DNA of 44,982 nucleotides from contig JAKOZI010000269.1 of the NCBI GenBank assembly GCA_029780075.1, forward strand, positions 1 to 44,982, in the 5' to 3' direction. The notes beneath the pieces are model-generated. The model ran no database searches, was not told the origin of the DNA, and saw only the letters and a program-made list of their open reading frames with translations. The translations under genes were made by a program, and so were the position numbers. Positions within the stretch are counted from its first letter, which is position 1; the number at the start of each line of letters is the position of its first letter. Below, piece by piece: positions 41,501 to 44,982 of this stretch. The stretch comes from Pseudomonadota bacterium. Its GTDB lineage: Bacteria > Pseudomonadota > Gammaproteobacteria > Burkholderiales > Rhodocyclaceae.

Positions 41501-43077
41501 ATGCCGGCGCGAACGTTCTGACCGGAACGGCATACGCTGACCAGATTGATGGCGGCAGCGGTGACGACATCCTGATCGGTGGGGACGGCGTTGACAGCAT
41601 GAATGGCGGCGCGGGTTCTGATCTCTATCTGATCGCACTGGCCTCCGAGCATGTTTCCACAGAGATCAACGATACGGGCGGCAGCGGTGTTGACGAACTG
41701 CGTTTCACGGCCTCCAGCGCCAGCACGCTGACCCTCCATGCCAACGACAAGGGCATCGAGCGGGTGGTGCTGGGCACCGGCACCGGCGCCGTAGCGACGA
41801 CCACCGGCACTGCCGCCCTCAATGTCGATGCGTCGGCGGTAACCAAAGGCATCACCCTGGTCGGCAATGCCGGCGCGAACGTCCTGACCGGAAGCGCGTA
41901 CGCCGACCGGATCGAGGGTGGCGGTGGCGCTGACGTATTGATGGGTGGAATCGGTAACGACAGCATGAATGGCGGCGAGGGTTCCGACCTCTACCTGATT
42001 GCCCTGGCCTCCGATCATCTGGCGGCGGAGATCGCCGATACCGGCAACGTCGGTGTGGACGAGCTTCGTTTCACGGCCACCAGCGCCGGTACGCTGAAAT
42101 TGTATGCCGGGGACGTTGGCTTCGAACGGGTGGTCCTTGGCACCGGCAGTGACGCGGTAGCGGATACCACGGGCACGGCCGCCCTCAATATCGATGTGTC
42201 CGCAGTGCTCAAAGGCATCACATTGGTTGGCAATGCCGGTGCCAATATCCTGACCGGAACGACCTATGGCGATCGGATCGAGGGCGGCGACGGTGCCGAT
42301 CTTTTGAAGGGGCTGGCCGGTACCGACAGCATGAACGGCGGCGAGGGTTCCGACCTCTATCTGATCTCGCGTGCCTCCGAACATACGGCGGCCGAGTTCG
42401 CCGATACCGGCAGCACGGGGATCGACGAAGTGCGTTTCGCTGACACTACCGCCGGTACCCTGAAGCTGTACGCGGGCGACAGTGGCATCGAGCGGGTGGT
42501 GCTTGGCACCGGCACCGGTACGGTTGCGACGACCACCGGCACCGTTGCCCTCAATGTCGATGCACTGGCGGTGGGCAACGCGATGACTCTGGTCGGTAAC
42601 GCCGGCGCGAACCTCCTGACCGGAACGGCCTATGCCGACCAGATCGATGGTGGCAGCGGCGCTGACCGGATCGTCGGCGGCAGCGGTGACGATACGCTGA
42701 TTGGGGGGCAGGGCAACGATACGCTGACGGGCAGTGGTGGCGCGGATGCGTTTGTGTTCAATACGGCTCCGAATGCGGCGAGCAACAAGGATACCCTGAT
42801 CGATTTCCAGGCAGGGACCGATCATATCGACCTCAGCCTGTTGGTGTTCACGGCGCTCGGTGGGTCAACCGGCGATCTGGGCGTCGAGCAGTTCTGGGCT
42901 GCCGCCGGCGCCATCAAGGGGCACGATGCGGATGACCGGATCGTCTATAACACCACCAGCGGTTCGCTGTATTATGATGCCGATGGCAGTGGCAGCGGCG
43001 CTGCAGTGGAGATCGCGCTGGTCGGTATCTCGACCCACCCGACCCTTGATCATGGCGATTTCCATCTGATTGCCTGA
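38539..43077 (+). CDS. Giant serralysin-like RTX metalloprotease, type I secretion substrate
   Basis: A 1512-residue secreted protein without a Sec signal. An M10B protease domain has HETGHALGLDH (His128 to His138) binding zinc and the Met-turn SVMSYF (Met162). Then come a serralysin C-terminal RTX block (about 205-400, GGMGNDSLSGGGGDD), a Calx-beta domain (about 409-528), a pre-peptidase C-terminal domain (about 532-645), more RTX nonapeptides, five 122-residue tandem repeats (774-1383) and a final RTX block with an acidic hydrophobic C-terminus (FQAGTDHIDLSLLVF) typical of type I export. GTG 38539 has GAAGGAG seven bases upstream. The gene is under a cyclic di-GMP riboswitch. No type I exporter genes are in the window. 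Confidence 0.9.
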   Translation: MALASWTQEQILAQLDTGYHWSGSTITYAFPTTSSGIYGSAELSGFQGLNATQQAAARLALQTWDDLIAPDFLEVSSGSSNIEYGTSTTGIGYAHAYLPTTGSVWFNRAYADLMAPQVGAHSFLTYIHETGHALGLDHMGDYNGSGTWTPSSYQDSGVYSVMSYFGPNWGSGSTSGVGLVAWADWIGADGRLYSPQTPMLNDIMALQAMYGAETTTRTGNTTYGFNSTDFGALSAIYNFAVNLHPILTIYDSAGTDTLDLSGWSTSSTIDLAPGAYSSCNSMTNNIAIAYTCSIENAVGGAGADTISGNTLNNSLDGGMGNDSLSGGGGDDVLVAGSGNDLLDGGTGNDTVVFSGAFSDYSFSYIVGQGFTFVGSATGSDIVKDVETFVFSNVTKSASELSDGSGVALDPVTVSIAASAPSVFEGNSGSTAYVFNVSLSAASSTVQTVNWRVAGSGVSAATAADFSGVTTGSITFQAGETAKAIQIFIAGDTQVESDEGLTVSLTSPSSGLVLGTSSATGTIRNDDVVVVPDDYTMTTATRGLVTVGGGAVSGVIETASDGDLFKVSLTAGYTYVFNLKRVGGALDPYLELYGSTLTVITQNDDASTSTTDSQIIYTATASGTHYLAAKGDALSTGSYSISAIPCTGLTLNGDDAANTLNGTSGIDRLYGLGGNDTLNAGLGNDLLDGGTGVDQMLGGSGDDVYLVDDSGDVVTESSATGGTDLVRASASWALSANVENLQLEGTADLMGTGNTLANIITGNSGNNVLNGQAGIDTMNGGEGSDIYLIGAASEHAAAEIADSGSTGVDEVRFAATSAGTLKLFTGDRGIEQVVLGTGTGAVATTTGTAALNVDASALTKAITLVGNDGANILTGTAYADRIEGGGGVDVLNGLAGVDSMDGGEGSDIYLIALASEHLSAEITDSGSAGVDEVRFAAASAATLKLYAGDSGIERVVLGTGTGAAATTTGTAALNVDASSLSNGVAMIGNAGANVLTGTAYADQIDGGSGDDILIGGDGVDSMNGGAGSDLYLIALASEHVSTEINDTGGSGVDELRFTASSASTLTLHANDKGIERVVLGTGTGAVATTTGTAALNVDASAVTKGITLVGNAGANVLTGSAYADRIEGGGGADVLMGGIGNDSMNGGEGSDLYLIALASDHLAAEIADTGNVGVDELRFTATSAGTLKLYAGDVGFERVVLGTGSDAVADTTGTAALNIDVSAVLKGITLVGNAGANILTGTTYGDRIEGGDGADLLKGLAGTDSMNGGEGSDLYLISRASEHTAAEFADTGSTGIDEVRFADTTAGTLKLYAGDSGIERVVLGTGTGTVATTTGTVALNVDALAVGNAMTLVGNAGANLLTGTAYADQIDGGSGADRIVGGSGDDTLIGGQGNDTLTGSGGADAFVFNTAPNAASNKDTLIDFQAGTDHIDLSLLVFTALGGSTGDLGVEQFWAAAGAIKGHDADDRIVYNTTSGSLYYDADGSGSGAAVEIALVGISTHPTLDHGDFHLIA
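40858..42687. repeat. Five tandem 366-bp repeats inside the RTX protease gene
   Basis: Units start at 40858, 41224, 41590, 41956 and 42322, with exactly 366 bp (122 codons) between starts. Each contains DSMNGGEGSD-YLI, an acidic ASEH block, VDEVRF, a VVLGTGTGAVATTTGTAALN segment and LVGNAGANVLTGTAYAD before the next. Copies differ at scattered positions, so they are diverged but in perfect register. Confidence 0.93.
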
Positions 43078-43101
43078 GTGGCCGGGGCATGGCAATGGTG
43101 G

Positions 43102-43129
43102 CGCGAATCGAGGAGTATTCCAATTCGCG
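43102..43129. terminator. Hairpin after the RTX protease gene
   Basis: CGCGAAT (43102-43108) and ATTCGCG (43123-43129) pair, with an inner GGA/TCC pairing in the loop. It lies 25 bases after the RTX stop. No T run follows, so a terminator is only a possibility. Confidence 0.35.
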
Positions 43130-43182
43130 TCATCGCGTGCATAATGAGGTGACGCGAGTCGCGACCACCAGCCCCGGAACTC

Positions 43183-44295
43183 ATGCCAGAGCAGCCCATA
43201 TTCCTTACCCGGCCGTACCTGCCCCCGCTGGAAGAGTTTCTCCCCTATCTGGAAGAGATCTGGGCAAGCCGGCGGCTCACCAACGGCGGTCCATTCCACC
43301 AACAGTTCGAGGAGGCGCTTCGACAATATCTGGGCGTTCCGCACGTCTGCCTGTTCACCAACGGCACGCTGGCGCTGATGACCGCGCTGCAGGCGCTGCG
43401 GATCACCGGCGAGGTCATCACCACGCCGTACACGTTCGCCGCCACGACACACACCCTGTTGTGGAACGGTATCAAACCGGTATTCGTCGATATCCGAAGG
43501 GATACCTGCAATCTTGATGAGGAACTCGTCGAGGCGGCAATCACCCCGCGCACCACCGCCATCCTGCCCGTGCATTGTTACGGTAATCCTTGCGCCAGCC
43601 TGCGCCTGCAGCAGATCGCAGACAGCTACGGACTGAAACTGATCTACGATGCGGCGCATGCTTTCGGTGTGTCGGTTGACCGGCACTCGTTGCTTGAACA
43701 GGGCGATCTGGCCATGCTGAGCTTCCACGCGACCAAGGTGTTCAACACCTTCGAAGGTGGTGCCATCATCTGTCATGACGCGAAGCTCAAGCAGCGCATC
43801 GATTACCTCAAGAATTTCGGTTTTGCCGACGAAGTCACGGTCGTGGCTCCGGGCATCAACGGGAAGATGAGTGAGTTCCAGGCCGCCCTCGGCTTGCTGC
43901 AACTCAAACACATTGATCAGGCCATAGCCGCGCGCATGCGCATTGACAGCCGCTACCGCGATGCTCTGGCGAGAGTCGCGGGCATACGCTGCCTGGTGGC
44001 AGCCGACGGGGTCAAGCCGAATGGCGGCTATTTCCCGATACTGATTGGCCCGGAGTACCCGCTTTCACGCGACCAGCTTTACGACAGATTCCGAAGCCGG
44101 AACATTCACGTCCGACGCTATTTTCATCCTCTGATCAGTGACCTCCCGATGTACCGGGGAATTGCCTCGGCAGATCCTGCCAACCTGCCGGTGGCGACGA
44201 GCATTGCCAAACAGATTCTGTGCCTGCCGATTTATCCTGATCTTGAACACAAGATCGTCGATCGTATCAGCGAAATCGTTTGCTCACCTTACTGA
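43183..44295 (+). CDS. DegT/DnrJ/EryC1/StrS-family sugar aminotransferase
   Basis: A 370-residue PLP enzyme that aminates keto-sugar nucleotides for polysaccharide or antigen building. Lys185 in SFHATKVFNTFEGG is the PLP-binding lysine and Asp156 in YDAAHAFGV contacts the PLP ring nitrogen. The opening ILTRPYLPPLEEF-type segment (FLTRPYLPPLEEFLPYLEEI) recalls VioA/FdtB-type enzymes that act on dTDP-4-keto or 3-keto sugars, but the exact product cannot be told. ATG 43183 keeps this opening; no strong ribosome binding site is visible. It is followed by a broken methyltransferase gene, perhaps the edge of a surface-polysaccharide locus. Confidence 0.9.
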   Translation: MPEQPIFLTRPYLPPLEEFLPYLEEIWASRRLTNGGPFHQQFEEALRQYLGVPHVCLFTNGTLALMTALQALRITGEVITTPYTFAATTHTLLWNGIKPVFVDIRRDTCNLDEELVEAAITPRTTAILPVHCYGNPCASLRLQQIADSYGLKLIYDAAHAFGVSVDRHSLLEQGDLAMLSFHATKVFNTFEGGAIICHDAKLKQRIDYLKNFGFADEVTVVAPGINGKMSEFQAALGLLQLKHIDQAIAARMRIDSRYRDALARVAGIRCLVAADGVKPNGGYFPILIGPEYPLSRDQLYDRFRSRNIHVRRYFHPLISDLPMYRGIASADPANLPVATSIAKQILCLPIYPDLEHKIVDRISEIVCSPY

Positions 44296-44370
44296 ACCAC
44301 GTTCGGCGTATGCCAGCGCAATCGCATGAATACCAACGTCTGGACACTCGAGTATAGTGGTCCCGTGATT

Positions 44371-44784
44371 TCAGACAGTGAGTCGAAGGTCATCATGGAC
44401 AGGGTCCTGTTTCAGCTTGATGAATAGTGCCCCTCCCATGAAAAAGGCACATTCAACCTTTGGCTGCGAATTGAATAGAAATTCATTTGCAGCCTGCTTT
44501 GGCCCATCTCCATACGGCCAGAGGTAATCGTCAATGACTATCCAGCCGCTCGGTTGTACCAGACTTGCCCAGGCAGCGATGTCGGCGCTGACGTTCTCGT
44601 AGCTGTGGTTGCCGTCTATATGCAGCACCGCGATGCGGCCAGTGTAATGCGTCTTGCCGAACACTGGGTTTGCTACCACCCGGCTGCGCCGGTATTCCGC
44701 CGCCGCCTCCACCGAAGGTAGCCGCAGGTAATTTACTGCCCCGTGGGCATAGGGCAACAGGTTGAGTTGAAACACGGTCAGAGC
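44371..44784 (-). pseudogene. 5'-truncated SAM-dependent methyltransferase cut by an IS4-family element
   Basis: The remaining part holds the second half of a Methyltransf_24-type domain: VLHIDGNHSYENVSADIAAW, then PSGWIVIDDYLWPYGDGPKQ and AANEFLF. The SAM-binding motif I half is missing. The frame goes without a break from the IS end at 44785, whose few bases would add MCKGM, so any start there is artificial. The gene runs toward the convergent aminotransferase gene, 75 bases away. The upstream half should lie beyond the IS element outside the window. Confidence 0.7.
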
Positions 44785-44982
44785 CATACCCTTACACACA
44801 ACTCATTTTTCATAAATTGAACGCATATGTTCGACTCCCCGGACGAAGTCTCGCAGTCGCGCGAAGCCCAGCCAGAGGGTTTTGACGCCAGGTTCGCCAT
44901 CGCATTTGCGGCCGAGGAAGCCGCCGAGCCTGGCAATCTGTCGGATCATCTGGCGGAGATTGGGCGGTGTGGCTGGCGGTGT
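44785..44982. mobile_element. IS4-family (Tn5/IS50-like) insertion sequence, end only
   Basis: The end CATACCCTTACACACAACT (44785-44803) matches the IS50 outside end, as I recall it, at 14 of 19 positions. The transposase stop overlaps the inner end of this terminal sequence. The nine host bases next to it (44776-44784, GGTCAGAGC) are the predicted target duplication; the other copy should be beyond the window. Confidence 0.6.
44803..44982 (-). CDS. IS4-family transposase, C-terminal fragment
   Basis: The minus-strand frame is open from the window edge to TGA at 44803-44805 and gives 59 residues, including RQIARLGGFLGRKCDGEPGV and KTLWLGFARLRDF. LGGFLGRKxDGEPGxKTLW is a well-known C-terminal pattern of Tn5-like IS4 transposases, just before the stop. 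The catalytic DDE part is outside the window. Truncation is by the window edge, not a mutation. Confidence 0.85.
   Translation of the reverse strand, partial: TPPATPPNLRQMIRQIARLGGFLGRKCDGEPGVKTLWLGFARLRDFVRGVEHMRSIYEK

Noticed and set aside
39400..42700. Repeats that might be taken for a CRISPR array
   Set aside because: They are in-frame RTX and 366-bp protein-coding repeats without short spacers; no cas genes are present.
41470..42825. 451-residue minus-strand open frame opposite the RTX repeats, and a similar one at 40318-41286
   Set aside because: They mirror the tandem repeat of the real gene and have no independent start signals or domain.

Overview
The window looks like a betaproteobacterial chromosome of the Rhodocyclales / Candidatus Accumulibacter type. 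This is inferred from high GC, the gmk-rpoZ-spoT order, map-glnD, an rquA-frdABCD locus and the style of the secreted RTX protein; no rRNA is present to prove it.

Region 1 (about 190-17474) is the right-hand part of a siphovirus-like prophage. Its plus-strand late genes run from a minor tail protein Z homologue and a Mor-family regulator through gpW-like head-tail joining protein, portal, a protease-capsid fusion, connectors, tail terminator, tail tube, a G/GT-type tail chaperone with a T7 slippery site, tape measure and distal tail genes to a membrane protein. A large serine recombinase on the minus strand closes it. No terminase, endolysin or early region is seen; these must lie left of the window, be elsewhere or be lost. 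The prophage abuts rimO: the recombinase and rimO start codons are 14 bases apart, face away from each other, and sit in an imperfect inverted repeat that is probably the right attachment site.

Region 2 (17482-22454) holds rimO and, convergent to it, a minus-strand cassette: a small exported Cys/Ser-rich protein, a PqqD-like chaperone, an HPr-kinase-like protein and a nucleotidyltransferase, with a good sigma-54 promoter match upstream. The three enzyme/chaperone types are those found as tailoring genes in some lasso-peptide clusters, but there is no macrolactam synthetase or leader protease. This is the best candidate for a poorly described system.

Region 3 (22455-32472) is housekeeping: glnD and map (minus), a small secreted Rap1a-like protein (minus), then gmk, rpoZ, spoT, dadA, an enoyl-CoA hydratase-family gene and tatD (plus).

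Region 4 (32659-36850) is rquA followed by frdABCD: rhodoquinone synthesis beside a four-subunit fumarate reductase, a coherent anaerobic respiration module with a hairpin at its end.

Region 5 (36910-43077) is built around cyclic di-GMP: a YcgR-type PilZ protein and an FlhB C-terminal-like protein on the minus strand, and divergently a GEMM-I cyclic di-GMP riboswitch ahead of a 1512-residue serralysin-like RTX metalloprotease with five 366-bp tandem repeats.

Region 6 (43183-44982) has a DegT-family sugar aminotransferase and a methyltransferase gene cut at its 5' side by an IS4-family (Tn5-like) element that runs off the window.
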